Assembly (NCBI GenBank): GCA_902762495.1 | Contig: CACWOL010000012.1 | Span: 1 to 64,000, forward strand | DNA length: 64,000 nucleotides | DNA from: an uncultured bacterium | GTDB taxonomy: Bacteria > Verrucomicrobiota > Lentisphaeria > Victivallales > UBA1829 | Direction: 5' to 3' | Part shown: in pieces, positions 50,410 to 60,064 of the stretch | How the letters are laid out: every line of letters starts with the position of its first letter | How positions within the stretch are numbered: position 1 is the stretch's first letter | Position numbers and translations under genes: made by a program | Notes under the pieces: model-generated | The model's database searches: none | What the model was told of the DNA's origin: nothing | What the model saw: only the letters and a program-made list of their open reading frames with translations

Positions 50410-53064
50410 ATGAAGATGAGACCCCATTGTTTTCTTCGCCCGATTCTCCGGCCCGCCGCCGTCTTCGCGCTTGCGTTCGGCGTGACGTCCCTGATGCTTT
50501 CCGCTCAGGACGAGACCGTGCAGGCGGACGTCGACGCGGCAATAACGGAAGCCGCGGAGGAAACGGCTTCCGAAGCCGAAGAACCGGTCGTCGAGGCCGA
50601 TGCCGACTCCGAACTGGAGGCTGAGGCCGAAACAGTAGAAGAACCCGTTCTTTCCGGCGACGAGCTGGAAGTCACGAACGAGGCGGAAGCGGACCTGCTT
50701 GAGAACGAAGCCCTGTTCAACGAGCTTCTTGCCAAGGCCATTACCCGCACGAACGAAAAGCAGTTCGTGGAAGCCTTCAAGCTCTTCGACGACGCGAAGG
50801 CCGAACTGGAAAAATGCGAAGTCTCTCCGACCAAGGCCGCATTTGCGGACCGTCTCGCCTCGGAGCGCAAGAAAGCCCAGATCCTCTACGGCAACAAGAT
50901 CCTCGAAGAATGTGAACAAACGTTCAACAAGCTTCTCATCCTCTCCGATACCAAGCACACCGACGAGACGATCGTGATCGGCCAGAAGCTCCTCAAGGAC
51001 CTGATCTGCGCCAACGTCGTCTACTACCTCGGCATTCCGCCCTCCATCGACGAGGAAGGCAACTATGCCGTGCCCACCTACGACAACGCCGAACTTCAGG
51101 TCGCCATCGCCAATGATCCCGTCAAGAAGAAAAAGGACCAGTTCGCCGCCACCGTCGAGTCCATGAGAAAGGCGACGCAGGAACGCATCGACAGCCAGTA
51201 TTTCTGGGACGAGACCAGCCTTGACGCCGTCGATCCGCGCTACAATGAACGCCAGCGCGAGATCAACCTGCTGTTCCGTGCCGGCCAGTTCCTCTACCAG
51301 AACGACGCCTGGGACGAAGCCCGCGACAAGATGGAACAGATCCTGGTGAAGGATCCCTACAACGAGGACGCCATCACCCTTCTGGAAAAGATTTATCGCA
51401 GACTCTACGCCATCGCCGACGTCCGCGTGTACAATGAACTCCTCCGCGAACAGGCGCAGTCCGACTGGGCCTGGGTGGAGAGCATTCCCGACGTCCGCAA
51501 CATCGTGATCACCGGCAGCGCCGATCCCTACGAAGCCGCCGGCAACGAGCTGTACAACCGCCTGAACGAACTGATGATCGACCACATCGAATTCGAAGGC
51601 TCCGACATTACCTCCGCGATCTCTCTCCTGCGTGCCCGCAGCAAGGACCTCGACCCGCAGGGCGAAGGCTTCAACATCATCGTTCCGCAGTCCGAAAAAT
51701 ATGCGGACAAGACCGTCACGCTCAACCTTGACCAGATCCCGCTGTACGAAGTCATCCGTTACATCTGCAAGATCACCGGCCTCAACTTCCGCATCGACGA
51801 AACCGACAAGATCATCACGATCGGCTCCGGTTCCGACGTCAGCGACATGGTCACGCGCTATATCCCGATCCGCCAGGCCACCATCCTCCGCATCGTCGGC
51901 AACATGCGCGCCGAAGGCATCGGCGACGGCATCACGCAGGAAGATACGGTCGGCGCCGGCGACACCGTCGGTTCGCTCATCACCCTGAGCGGCGCCGAGT
52001 CCGATCCCGACAGCCAGCGCGTTACCTCCATTGCCCCCGAAACGCTCCGCACCTACTTCTCCGAGAGCGGTATCCCGTTCGAGGAAGGTTCTTCCATTGC
52101 TTACGACGCCCGAGCCAACAAGCTCACCGTCGTGAACACTCCCGAAAACATCCGTCAGCTCGAATTTGCCATCCGCGACATGGACATGCAGGATCCGCTG
52201 ATCCTCATCGAGTCCAAGATGGTCGAAATCAAGATGAACGACTTGGAAGAACTCGGTTTCGACTGGACGCTTTCCCACTCCGGCGGCGAAGACGACCACT
52301 TCAACATGACGTTCACCTCTCCGGCCATCAGCTCCGGTTTCTCCGACAACACGCTCGTGAACAACCTGAACCTGATCCCGAACTTCGGTCCCGGCGGCAC
52401 CTGGAGCCTCTTCCTGACGATCAACGCCATCGACCGTACCGACCGTTCGGAAATCCTCTCCACGCCGAAGGTCGTGACCGTTTCCGGCCGCCAGGCGCAG
52501 GTGCAGATGGTCCGCCAGATGTATTTCCCGGAAAGCTGGACCGAACCCGAAATCTCCACCAGCTGCGGTTCCAGCGTCACATTCGAACCGTCCTATCCTG
52601 AATTCGGCGGCCCGCGCGACATTGGTACCAGCCTGACCGTCACGCCGACTCTGCAGCCCAACAACTACACGATCCGCCTGGAGCTGAATCCCTCGGTCAC
52701 CGACCTCACCGGCTGGTCCGACTACAGCTACAACTACGTGATCGGCGATTTCGCCTCCGGTGAAGAGTATCCCATGACGCTCAAGATGCCGGAAATCTCC
52801 AACCGTGAAGTCCAGACTACGATCAAGGTCTACGACGGCCAGACCGTGGTCATCGGCGGTATCCTCAGCGATACGCACGGACAGCTCAGCGACAGATGGC
52901 CCATTTTCGCGGATATCCCGCTTGTCGGCCGCCTGTTCACGGAGTCCGCCGCCGAGTCTCACAAGGACAACCTCATCATCTCGGTGTCGACCCGCCTGAT
53001 CAGCGGTGACGGCATCCCGGTCCGAACCAACACGCAAAACGGTCTCCCGGACTTCAGACGGTAA
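50410..53064 (+). CDS. Secretin 1 (PilQ/GspD family outer-membrane channel)
   Basis: 884 residues. Signal peptide (cleavage near MLSAQD), then an acidic region, TPR-like helices (DAWDEARDKMEQILVKDPYN), N-domains (PLYEVIRYICKITGLNFRID; ANKLTVVNTPENIRQLEFAI as the KH-like N1 domain) and the secretin domain: RSEILSTPKVVTVSGRQAQV and the signature VVIGGILSDTHGQLSDRWP followed by IPLVGRLF, near residues 813-845. It forms a multimeric outer-membrane pore. No C-terminal pilotin-binding tail is obvious. Gene order matches Amuc_1098 of Akkermansia. A paralogue follows after 12 bases. Confidence 0.92.
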   Translation: MKMRPHCFLRPILRPAAVFALAFGVTSLMLSAQDETVQADVDAAITEAAEETASEAEEPVVEADADSELEAEAETVEEPVLSGDELEVTNEAEADLLENEALFNELLAKAITRTNEKQFVEAFKLFDDAKAELEKCEVSPTKAAFADRLASERKKAQILYGNKILEECEQTFNKLLILSDTKHTDETIVIGQKLLKDLICANVVYYLGIPPSIDEEGNYAVPTYDNAELQVAIANDPVKKKKDQFAATVESMRKATQERIDSQYFWDETSLDAVDPRYNERQREINLLFRAGQFLYQNDAWDEARDKMEQILVKDPYNEDAITLLEKIYRRLYAIADVRVYNELLREQAQSDWAWVESIPDVRNIVITGSADPYEAAGNELYNRLNELMIDHIEFEGSDITSAISLLRARSKDLDPQGEGFNIIVPQSEKYADKTVTLNLDQIPLYEVIRYICKITGLNFRIDETDKIITIGSGSDVSDMVTRYIPIRQATILRIVGNMRAEGIGDGITQEDTVGAGDTVGSLITLSGAESDPDSQRVTSIAPETLRTYFSESGIPFEEGSSIAYDARANKLTVVNTPENIRQLEFAIRDMDMQDPLILIESKMVEIKMNDLEELGFDWTLSHSGGEDDHFNMTFTSPAISSGFSDNTLVNNLNLIPNFGPGGTWSLFLTINAIDRTDRSEILSTPKVVTVSGRQAQVQMVRQMYFPESWTEPEISTSCGSSVTFEPSYPEFGGPRDIGTSLTVTPTLQPNNYTIRLELNPSVTDLTGWSDYSYNYVIGDFASGEEYPMTLKMPEISNREVQTTIKVYDGQTVVIGGILSDTHGQLSDRWPIFADIPLVGRLFTESAAESHKDNLIISVSTRLISGDGIPVRTNTQNGLPDFRR

Positions 53065-53076
53065 GGAGAAGCTGAA

Positions 53077-55917
53077 ATGAAGAAGATTAATGATATGAAA
53101 TATTTCATGGAGGCTCCCATGCACGCATTCCCCCGCTATTCCGCCATCCTTTTGGCGCTCGCTTTCTTGATCCCTGCTCTCGCGCAGGAAGTCGAGGACA
53201 TCGCCATCGAGGAAGAAACTCCTGCCGTTGAGACGGCCGAAGCCCAGACTGAGGCTGAAGCCGAACTCACCGACGCAGAAAAAGAAGCGCTCCGGGACCA
53301 GACCATCGCGTCCATCGAGGAACTCATCGCCCGCGATGCGATGAACAAGAACGCCGACGAGCTCATGAAGAAGGCTTCCTCCGCGTTCGAGCACGAGGAA
53401 TACGACGTCGCGGTCGACGCCTATGTCGATGTCCTGAAGCTTCTTGAACAGGACGTCGTCGACGGCGAAGTGCCGGAGACGAACCAGAAGAAGATCGCCG
53501 AAGTCCAGAAGATGATTTCCAACTCCTACTACTTCTGGGCGCGCAAGATCTTCAACGAGGCGGAAAAGACCGCCCAGATCGGCCTCTACGACGAAGCCAT
53601 CGAAAAATGCGAGGAAGCCATCAAGGTGTATCCGCTCTCCGAGCCCATCATGCGCAAAACCATTGATGAGTACACCATCATGAAGTCCTCCGCGCAGTAC
53701 AAGAAGGACACCTCCGAAGATGAACTCATCCCCGAGGCGAAAAACCGCGAGAAGCGCATCTCCGTCCTGATCCGTCAGGGCCAGACGCTCTACAACACCA
53801 AGCAGTGGAACCGCGCTCAGGAGAAGTTCAACCAGGTCATCATCCTCGACCCGTACAACATCACGGCCATCGACTATCTCCGCCGCATTTACATCCACGA
53901 GTCCGAGGTCGGACAGCGCCGCCAGGGCGCCGTTTACCTCGAACGCGAAGCTGAAGCCCTTTGGGAAATGATCTCCCCGATCCCGACCGGGTCCGAGACC
54001 TCCGACGACGTCGTCACCGAAGATATCAAGGTGAAGGAAGACAACATCGGCACCACCCAGAAGAAGCTCAACGACATCATCATCGACCGCATCGACTTCG
54101 AAGAAGTCTCCATCACCCAGGTCGTCCAGTTCCTCAAGCACACCAGCAAGGACAAGGATCCGGACCGCGTCGGCGTCAACTTCGTCCTCCGTTTCAACAC
54201 GGACGAGACCGCCGCCCCCGCGCAGAACATCAGCGAGGAAGACGAATTCGCCGAAGATGACGGTTTCGAGGATGAAGAGTCCGAAGAGACCGAAACGACG
54301 GACGAAGGCGATTTCTATTCCTACGACGACAGCATTCCCGGCGGTCCCGGCGGCGACGAACCCGTTCAGACTGCCGAGAACACCACGGTCAACCTCGTGG
54401 TCGAAAACGTCTCCCTGATCGACGCCATCCGCTACATCTGCAAGGCTGCCAACCTCCACTTCCGCGTTGAAAACTACGCGGTCGTGATCGCGGCCAAGGA
54501 CGTCCCGCTCGACGAGTTCGTCCGCAAGACGTTCCCGATCGACAAGGAAATCCTCGCCAGCGGCATCATCGGCGGCGACCTGACCAACGAAAGCGTCAAG
54601 CAGTACCTCATCGACCGCGGCATCCCGTTCCCGACCGGCGCGTCCGTCCGCTACGACGAGATGAGCAGCCGTCTGACGGTCTACAACACCACCGAAGCGC
54701 TCGACCGCGTGGAGGACCTCATCGACGAGATGGACGTCTCCGACCCGCAGGTCCTGATCCAGGTCAAGTTCGTTGAAATCGAAATGAACGACTTGCAGGA
54801 GCTCTCCTTCGACTACACGTTCTCCCGTATCGCCCCGACGTGGGATGAAGTCAAGGCCAGCGGCATCCAGCCGCTTTCGCCCACCGGCAATGACGGCGTC
54901 GTCGCCGGTGAGTCCTTCATCATGTACTACCAGAACGGTTCGGATACCCGCAATACCACCCTCGCGAACGCCTGGAGAACGGAATCCATCACCGAGCTGA
55001 ACACCCAGACGATGCAGTCCATGAACGTTTCGGCCGGCGACGTCTACTACATCCCCGATAACCTGGAACGCGGCGAAGGCTACTACGCCGGCGTCCTTCA
55101 GAACGAAGCGGCGAAGAACTACGGCCACCACATCACCTGGGGCCCGAACAGCCACTTCAACCGCAATGCCCAGACCAGCCCCGGCATCTTCGGCGCCACC
55201 ACCGGCTCGTATAACGACACGGTCTTCAACTGGACCACCTACAATGCGGACGGCTACCAGTTCGCCGGCGGCATCCACGCCCTGGACAACGCCGACTCCA
55301 CGGAAATCCTTTCCGCGCCGCGCCTGACGACCATGAACAACCAGAACGCCGTCATCCGCATGGTCACCGAAAAGTACTATCCGACCGACTGGGAAGAGGC
55401 CGAACTCGAAACCATCTCCACCAACGGATCCAATGTGCCGGTCTTCACGCCGTCCATCCCGCAGTTCGGCGGCGCCACCGAAGAAGGTATCGCCCTCCAG
55501 GTCCGTCCGCGCGTGGAAGAGGACAACTACACGATCTTCCTCGAAATGACCCCGGTCATTCAGGAATTCATCGGCTGGACCGACTACTCCTACTCCATCC
55601 CGCTGGGAGAAAACAACGAGCTGTATCCCAACACCCTGAAGATGCCGATCATCGAAGCCCGTTACCTGAACACCAACGTCATGAGCTACGACGGCGAAAC
55701 CGTCGTCCTCGGCGGCGTGATCCGCGACGAGCTCTCCATGATCGAAGACCAGTACCCGATCCTCGGCGACCTCCCGCTCATCGGACGCTTCTTCCAGGGC
55801 AAGGGCAAAGGCGCCAAGAAGACCAACCTCCTGATCTTCCTCACCAGCCGCCTGATCAAGCCCGACGGATCTCCGTTCCGCGAAGACCAGAGCGGACGCG
55901 GCGTTCCCGCGATCTGA
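53077..55917 (+). CDS. Secretin 2 (PilQ/GspD family), paralogue of secretin 1
   Basis: 946 residues; AAGGAG at 53063-53068 supports ATG 53077, although starts at 53095 and 53119 would give a more typical signal peptide. It has the same plan as secretin 1: acidic region, TPR-like helices (KQWNRAQEKFNQVIILDPYN), an acidic insert (~386-410), N-domains (LIDAIRYICKAANLHFRVEN; SSRLTVYNTTEALDRVEDLI) and the secretin domain (TEILSAPRLTTMNNQNAVIR; VVLGGVIRDELSMIEDQYP; LPLIGRFFQG). A longer Asn/Gly/Tyr-rich insertion lies between N1 and the secretin core (~residues 590-725). It could form mixed rings with secretin 1 or a separate channel. A strong terminator follows. Confidence 0.92.
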   Translation: MKKINDMKYFMEAPMHAFPRYSAILLALAFLIPALAQEVEDIAIEEETPAVETAEAQTEAEAELTDAEKEALRDQTIASIEELIARDAMNKNADELMKKASSAFEHEEYDVAVDAYVDVLKLLEQDVVDGEVPETNQKKIAEVQKMISNSYYFWARKIFNEAEKTAQIGLYDEAIEKCEEAIKVYPLSEPIMRKTIDEYTIMKSSAQYKKDTSEDELIPEAKNREKRISVLIRQGQTLYNTKQWNRAQEKFNQVIILDPYNITAIDYLRRIYIHESEVGQRRQGAVYLEREAEALWEMISPIPTGSETSDDVVTEDIKVKEDNIGTTQKKLNDIIIDRIDFEEVSITQVVQFLKHTSKDKDPDRVGVNFVLRFNTDETAAPAQNISEEDEFAEDDGFEDEESEETETTDEGDFYSYDDSIPGGPGGDEPVQTAENTTVNLVVENVSLIDAIRYICKAANLHFRVENYAVVIAAKDVPLDEFVRKTFPIDKEILASGIIGGDLTNESVKQYLIDRGIPFPTGASVRYDEMSSRLTVYNTTEALDRVEDLIDEMDVSDPQVLIQVKFVEIEMNDLQELSFDYTFSRIAPTWDEVKASGIQPLSPTGNDGVVAGESFIMYYQNGSDTRNTTLANAWRTESITELNTQTMQSMNVSAGDVYYIPDNLERGEGYYAGVLQNEAAKNYGHHITWGPNSHFNRNAQTSPGIFGATTGSYNDTVFNWTTYNADGYQFAGGIHALDNADSTEILSAPRLTTMNNQNAVIRMVTEKYYPTDWEEAELETISTNGSNVPVFTPSIPQFGGATEEGIALQVRPRVEEDNYTIFLEMTPVIQEFIGWTDYSYSIPLGENNELYPNTLKMPIIEARYLNTNVMSYDGETVVLGGVIRDELSMIEDQYPILGDLPLIGRFFQGKGKGAKKTNLLIFLTSRLIKPDGSPFREDQSGRGVPAI

Positions 55918-55938
55918 TCGCTCTCCTGCGAATCCTAC

Positions 55939-55976
55939 GACCCGGAGCCGGTTTTTCGGCCCCGGGTCTTTTTTTT
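55939..55976 (+). terminator. Intrinsic terminator of the pilus operon
   Basis: Stem 55939-55950 with 55957-55968 (GACCCGG/CCGGGTC outer part, one A-C mismatch, then GCCG/CGGC), 6-base loop, T8 at 55969-55976. Confidence 0.95.
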
Positions 55977-55996
55977 GACGGATAAATAAGGTATTC

Positions 55997-56027
55997 CGCT
56001 TGATTTTCGGAAAAGTAACAGTACATT
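55997..56027 (+). promoter_or_regulatory. Promoter of the AIDA-RTX gene
   Basis: CGC, TTGATT (56000-56005), 16-base spacer, TACATT (56022-56027); leader of about 85 bases. Confidence 0.5.
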
Positions 56028-56112
56028 ATTGGTATGATCGCTTATTTACATTGCATACGTATCCTGCCGGGATAGATCCGCCGTTCTTTTTTGAATTGAA
56101 GAGATTTTGAAT

Positions 56113-59100
56113 ATGGAAATCATTTCATCTGGCATCATCACCGTTCCTGCCGGCGTTTCTTCGACCGGGCTGTATTTCATTCAGGAGGGCGTCCTGCAAG
56201 TTGTGGATAAAGGCTGGGCGCAGGAGATCGGTCTTGCCGAGGGCGGTCAGGCCTTCGTTTCCAGCGGCGGTATCCTATATCTTTGCACCGTTTCTTCAGG
56301 AGGGACTGTGACGGTCCTGAGTGGCGGCTATGCGCAGGACGTCACGGTGGAGAATGGCGGACTGTATCTTGTTTCCAGCGGCGGCACGGCGCACAAAAGC
56401 CTCCTGAAGTCCGGCGGCACGCAGATTGTCCGGGCGGGCGAGATGGCCGCCAGCGTCACGGTCATGGAAGGCGGCGTGCTGCATGTGAGTTCCGGCGGGT
56501 ACGCGCGCAATCCGGTCGTATCGTCGGGCGGTTTCGCGTATGCGTGGGCCAACGCGCTGATTGACAACGCGAAGGTTTCCGGCACGCTTGAGGTGAACGC
56601 AAACGCCGCGGCGAACAGCGTTTCGGTCCTGGACGGCGGCAAACTTGCCGTTCTGACGGGAGGCTATGCCTACGAGGCGAAGATCAGTTCCGGCGGCACG
56701 CTGGACATCTCTTCTGGCGGCAGGGCGAATTTCGCGAAGGTATTCGAGGACGGCGCGGTCGTGGTCTCCGCGGGCGCCAGCTGCAACAACGCCGAGATCA
56801 ACGGTGGCGAGGTAATGTTGATGGGCGAAGTCGTCCCGGACGATTCCGATGCCGAGACCATCCCCGGCGGTTTCGCGAGCAATACCACGGTCAATTCCGG
56901 CGGCAATCTTTTTGTTTTCAGCGGCGGCCTAGCAAAAAGTACCAAGGTCAACTCAGGAGGTTGTCTTTTCGTTGAAGAAGGCGGATCCGCAAAGGGAATC
57001 GTGGAAAATGGCGGATATGTGGAGTATTACGGGGAGGACGATGAACCGACAGTGACTTTTGCGCCGAGTATCATCAACGGACTCTCGCTGGAGAATGCCT
57101 CCGCCACGGTTCACTCCGGTACTACCGCGACCAATACCACGGTCAATGAAGAAGGCATTCTTGAAATCTACAGTGGCGGTATTGCAAACAGCACCACGGT
57201 CAACGCCGATGGCAATATGAACGTCTCCAGCGGCGGAACGGCAGCCGCACCTACGGTGAATCCCGGCGGTTATTTCCTCATTGAAGAAGGCGGATCCGCA
57301 ACGGGAATCGTGGAAAATGGCGGTTATGTCGATGTCAGGGACGGTGCGGATGTAACTTTTGTTCCGAACATCATTAATGAACTATCTCTGAAAAACGCCT
57401 ACGCCACCATTCATTCCGGCACGACAGTGAACAGCGCCACCATCAACGAATACAGCAGGCTTGATGTTTATTCTGGGGGCACTGCTACCGAAGTCATAGA
57501 AAACGGTGGATATGTCTATATCGAAAACGGAGCAGAGGTTTCGTTTGCCACAAATTCAATCTCTGGACTGTTTCTTAGCAATTTTTCCGCCTCCGTGCAT
57601 TCAGGAACAACCGCATGTTACACTAGAATATATTCCGGTGGTAAGCTCTATATCTTTTCTGACGGTATAGCGGACAACACCCAAGTCAATGATGGCAGGT
57701 TTTATCTCTCCAGTGGTGGCACGGCGAACAACACTGCAATCTCTCACGGGATAATGATTGTTGCCCCCGGCGGTATGACAAACAAAGCCACTGTCAACCC
57801 AGGCGGTGAACTTCTCGTCTCCAGTGGTGGCACGGCGACAGAAATCATTGAGAACGGCGGCTGTGTGTATGTCGATGACGGCGCGGATGTTGTCTTTACC
57901 CCGAATACGATCAGTGGATTAAAACTATCAGCCTTTGCTACTGTTCACTACGGTACGACCGCCACTGATATCGTCGTCATAAGAAACGGCAAACTCCTCG
58001 TCTTTAGTGGCGGCACAGCGAACAACACGGTCGTCTCCGAGGGATTTTTTTGTATCAGCGCTGGTGCGGAGGTAAACAATACTACCGTCAGCCGCGGCTA
58101 TTTGTATGTCTACTCCGGCGGCATCGCGAAGGACACAATAGTCCGCAGCATCATGGGGTGTTGCTGTCTCTCCGGCGGTACGGCAACTGGCACGACAGTA
58201 GTCAACGGCGGTGTTTTTGTCGTTTCCGATGGAGGCAAGGCGGACAATACAATAGTCATCAGTGGGGGCAGCATGATTATTTCCAGCGGAGGTACTGCAA
58301 CCGGAAATATGTCCTTCGACGGGACTGTCGTATGGGTCAAAGAAGGTGGCGTTATCGACTTCGATTTGATGCAGGCAGGGGAAACCGCGCTCGTGAATAA
58401 TCTTTCGGTCATTCGGGGGACGCCGCTGTATACGCTCACGGTCTCGTCTGAACAGGCGGAAGGCGTGTACGTGCTCGCGGAGGGGGCGGCCCGTTTCAAT
58501 AGTATGATTTCCGTGGTGAACACAGACGGCGACAAGTTCGGCACGCTGACGGTCGGCGGGGAAACGGTGTTCGTCGGCGATACCGGATACACGCTGAACC
58601 GGACGGGTTCCAGTCTGACCGTTACGGTCGAAGAACCGGCTCCGTCCGTGCCGGCCAACCTCGTCGGCACGAAGGACCGCGTGAGCTGGGATCCGGCCGG
58701 GGCCGGGGGCTATGTGGTGGAATACAGCACGGACGATTTCGCGCACGCGCTTCCGGTGGATACGGCTGGAAACGCCGTGGACATGCTGGATTTGCCCGCG
58801 GGGACGTACCAGTGGCGCGTGAGGACGGACGACGGCGAGGCGTGGGCGGTCGGGGACGGGATCGATTCCGACAACGACACGACGCCGAAGGTCCTGCAAT
58901 CCAACGCGGACGGCAGCGACGACATTTTCTTCGCGCAGGCGGACGGGACATGGAAAGGGCTCTATTACGCGCAGCACGCCGGTTCGGTGAACGACTGGTC
59001 CGGGACGAACGAACAGGTCTCCGCTTACGGGAAAAACCGGCTCGCCGACCTCTTCTTCGGTTCGGACGACGCCAATATCCTGTGCCTGACCGACGATGGG

Positions 59101-59727
59101 AACGGAGACGGCATCTTCGTGGACGACGAGTATACCGAATTGCCGGAAGGCATCACGGCACAGCAGTCGCGGATCGCCCGGATCGACGAGATACGGGCGG
59201 GCGCGGGCAACGACATCGTGGACATGACCAGCAACAAATTTAAGTACACGGGCGACGGCCTGACCATCCGCGGCGGCGACGGCGATGACGTCATCTGGGC
59301 GAACAAGGGCGGCAATCTCCTGTTCGGCGATGCCGGAAACGACCGCATCGTGGGGGCGTCCGGCAACGATGTGATCGCGGGCGGCATCGGCGACGATTCC
59401 ATGCACGGCGGCGGCGGAAACGATGTCTACACGTTCTGCGACAACTGGGGAACCGATGAGGTCGAGCAGCTCGCGGGCGGCACGGTCACGCTGTGGTTCG
59501 TCGAGGGAAGCCTCGACAACTGGGACGAAGCTGCGCAGACCTACACGGACGGCGACAACAGCGTCACGGTCAAGGGCGTGAACTCGGTCGAGCTCAAATT
59601 CGGCAGCGGGACCACTCCGGACGATGCCGCGCAGTTCGCCGCGCTGTCCGACCTGGGCGCGTTCGATGCGTTCACCTCGCGGAAGATATTCGAGGATTTC
59701 GGCAAAGGCATCCTCGCCGGCCAGTAA
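56113..59727 (+). CDS. Giant surface protein: AIDA-type passenger repeats plus C-terminal RTX calcium repeats
   Basis: 1204 residues from ATG 56113 (GAAGAG at 56098-56103); a TTG two codons earlier is also open. There is no Sec signal peptide. Residues ~10-770 are AIDA-I-type units of the form V-x-SGGxAxxTxVxxGGxxxV, predicting a long beta-helix. A fibronectin-III-like domain (~842-906, DRVSWDPAGAGGYVVEYS) follows. Residues ~1049-1106 hold RTX nonapeptides (GGDGDDVIW, LFGDAGNDRI, GASGNDVIAGG, GGGGNDVYTF). There is no autotransporter beta-barrel. RTX repeats and a non-cleaved C-terminus indicate type I secretion, so it is probably an exported adhesin; transporter genes are not in the window. 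Repeat-rich middle codons (57400-58330) are more AT-rich than the ends. Confidence 0.85.
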   Translation: MEIISSGIITVPAGVSSTGLYFIQEGVLQVVDKGWAQEIGLAEGGQAFVSSGGILYLCTVSSGGTVTVLSGGYAQDVTVENGGLYLVSSGGTAHKSLLKSGGTQIVRAGEMAASVTVMEGGVLHVSSGGYARNPVVSSGGFAYAWANALIDNAKVSGTLEVNANAAANSVSVLDGGKLAVLTGGYAYEAKISSGGTLDISSGGRANFAKVFEDGAVVVSAGASCNNAEINGGEVMLMGEVVPDDSDAETIPGGFASNTTVNSGGNLFVFSGGLAKSTKVNSGGCLFVEEGGSAKGIVENGGYVEYYGEDDEPTVTFAPSIINGLSLENASATVHSGTTATNTTVNEEGILEIYSGGIANSTTVNADGNMNVSSGGTAAAPTVNPGGYFLIEEGGSATGIVENGGYVDVRDGADVTFVPNIINELSLKNAYATIHSGTTVNSATINEYSRLDVYSGGTATEVIENGGYVYIENGAEVSFATNSISGLFLSNFSASVHSGTTACYTRIYSGGKLYIFSDGIADNTQVNDGRFYLSSGGTANNTAISHGIMIVAPGGMTNKATVNPGGELLVSSGGTATEIIENGGCVYVDDGADVVFTPNTISGLKLSAFATVHYGTTATDIVVIRNGKLLVFSGGTANNTVVSEGFFCISAGAEVNNTTVSRGYLYVYSGGIAKDTIVRSIMGCCCLSGGTATGTTVVNGGVFVVSDGGKADNTIVISGGSMIISSGGTATGNMSFDGTVVWVKEGGVIDFDLMQAGETALVNNLSVIRGTPLYTLTVSSEQAEGVYVLAEGAARFNSMISVVNTDGDKFGTLTVGGETVFVGDTGYTLNRTGSSLTVTVEEPAPSVPANLVGTKDRVSWDPAGAGGYVVEYSTDDFAHALPVDTAGNAVDMLDLPAGTYQWRVRTDDGEAWAVGDGIDSDNDTTPKVLQSNADGSDDIFFAQADGTWKGLYYAQHAGSVNDWSGTNEQVSAYGKNRLADLFFGSDDANILCLTDDGNGDGIFVDDEYTELPEGITAQQSRIARIDEIRAGAGNDIVDMTSNKFKYTGDGLTIRGGDGDDVIWANKGGNLLFGDAGNDRIVGASGNDVIAGGIGDDSMHGGGGNDVYTFCDNWGTDEVEQLAGGTVTLWFVEGSLDNWDEAAQTYTDGDNSVTVKGVNSVELKFGSGTTPDDAAQFAALSDLGAFDAFTSRKIFEDFGKGILAGQ
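56971..57990 (+). repeat. Four diverged supermodules inside the AIDA-RTX gene
   Basis: Blocks beginning near 56971, 57280, 57477 and 57820 each encode GG(S/T)A-x-(G/E)(I/V)IENGG-type turns, a (V/A)(T/S/V)F-x-(P/T)N-x-I segment and (A/S)(T/S)VH(S/Y)GTTA. The first two share almost identical DNA around GGCGGATCCGCAA. This is evidence of internal duplication and a possible site of length variation. Confidence 0.75.
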
Positions 59728-60064
59728 GCATAAGTTCAAATTGTCTTCGCGTGCCTGGAAACAGTCTCCCCCCGATTCCAGTTCATTGTTTAATGCAAAT
59801 ACAATGCCGTTTTTCAGTCATTTCTGTTTTGTGCTGAAAAAAAGAAACGGTTCCCGTTTTTCTCTTCATTCCATATTGTGCCTGTTTCTCTTCATCCTTT
59901 CTGTCTGATTTTTAAGTTGTTCTGTCTGAAATTGTCTTAATTTTATAAATTCACAAAAGAAATTTGAAAAATGACTTAAAATTCATTTGCGTTATTGCAA
60001 TATTGGTGATATATTATTGTGCAAACCCCGCCAAAATCTATCAAATTGAGTAAGGAGATTTCCC
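59728..60064. other. AT-rich intergenic region between the adhesin and the lacI-type gene
   Basis: 337 bases with no credible gene. It has a small hairpin AAACGG (59845-59850) with CCGTTT (59854-59859) followed by a T-rich stretch, which could be a weak terminator for the adhesin, and a CATTGT/ACAATG hairpin near 59786-59808. The right end carries the regulator's promoter and operator-like palindromes (59987-60024). Confidence 0.5.
59987..60024 (+). promoter_or_regulatory. Promoter and operator-like palindrome of the LacI-family gene
   Basis: TTGCGT (59987-59992), 17-base spacer, TATATT (60010-60015). TTGC and GCAA arms (59987-60000) and the palindrome TATTGCAATA (59993-60002) overlap the -35 and spacer, and TTGTGCAAA follows the -10 (~60017-60025). 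Placement suggests autorepression. Confidence 0.55.

Noticed and set aside
50374-55278. 1634-codon open frame on the minus strand opposite both secretin genes
   Set aside because: It is a shadow frame caused by strong codon bias; composition is Val/Asp/Gly/Arg-rich without domains, while the plus-strand genes have clear family motifs, ribosome sites and a terminator. The same holds for long minus frames at 2300-4168, 4268-6421, 6487-8661 and 18951-21059.
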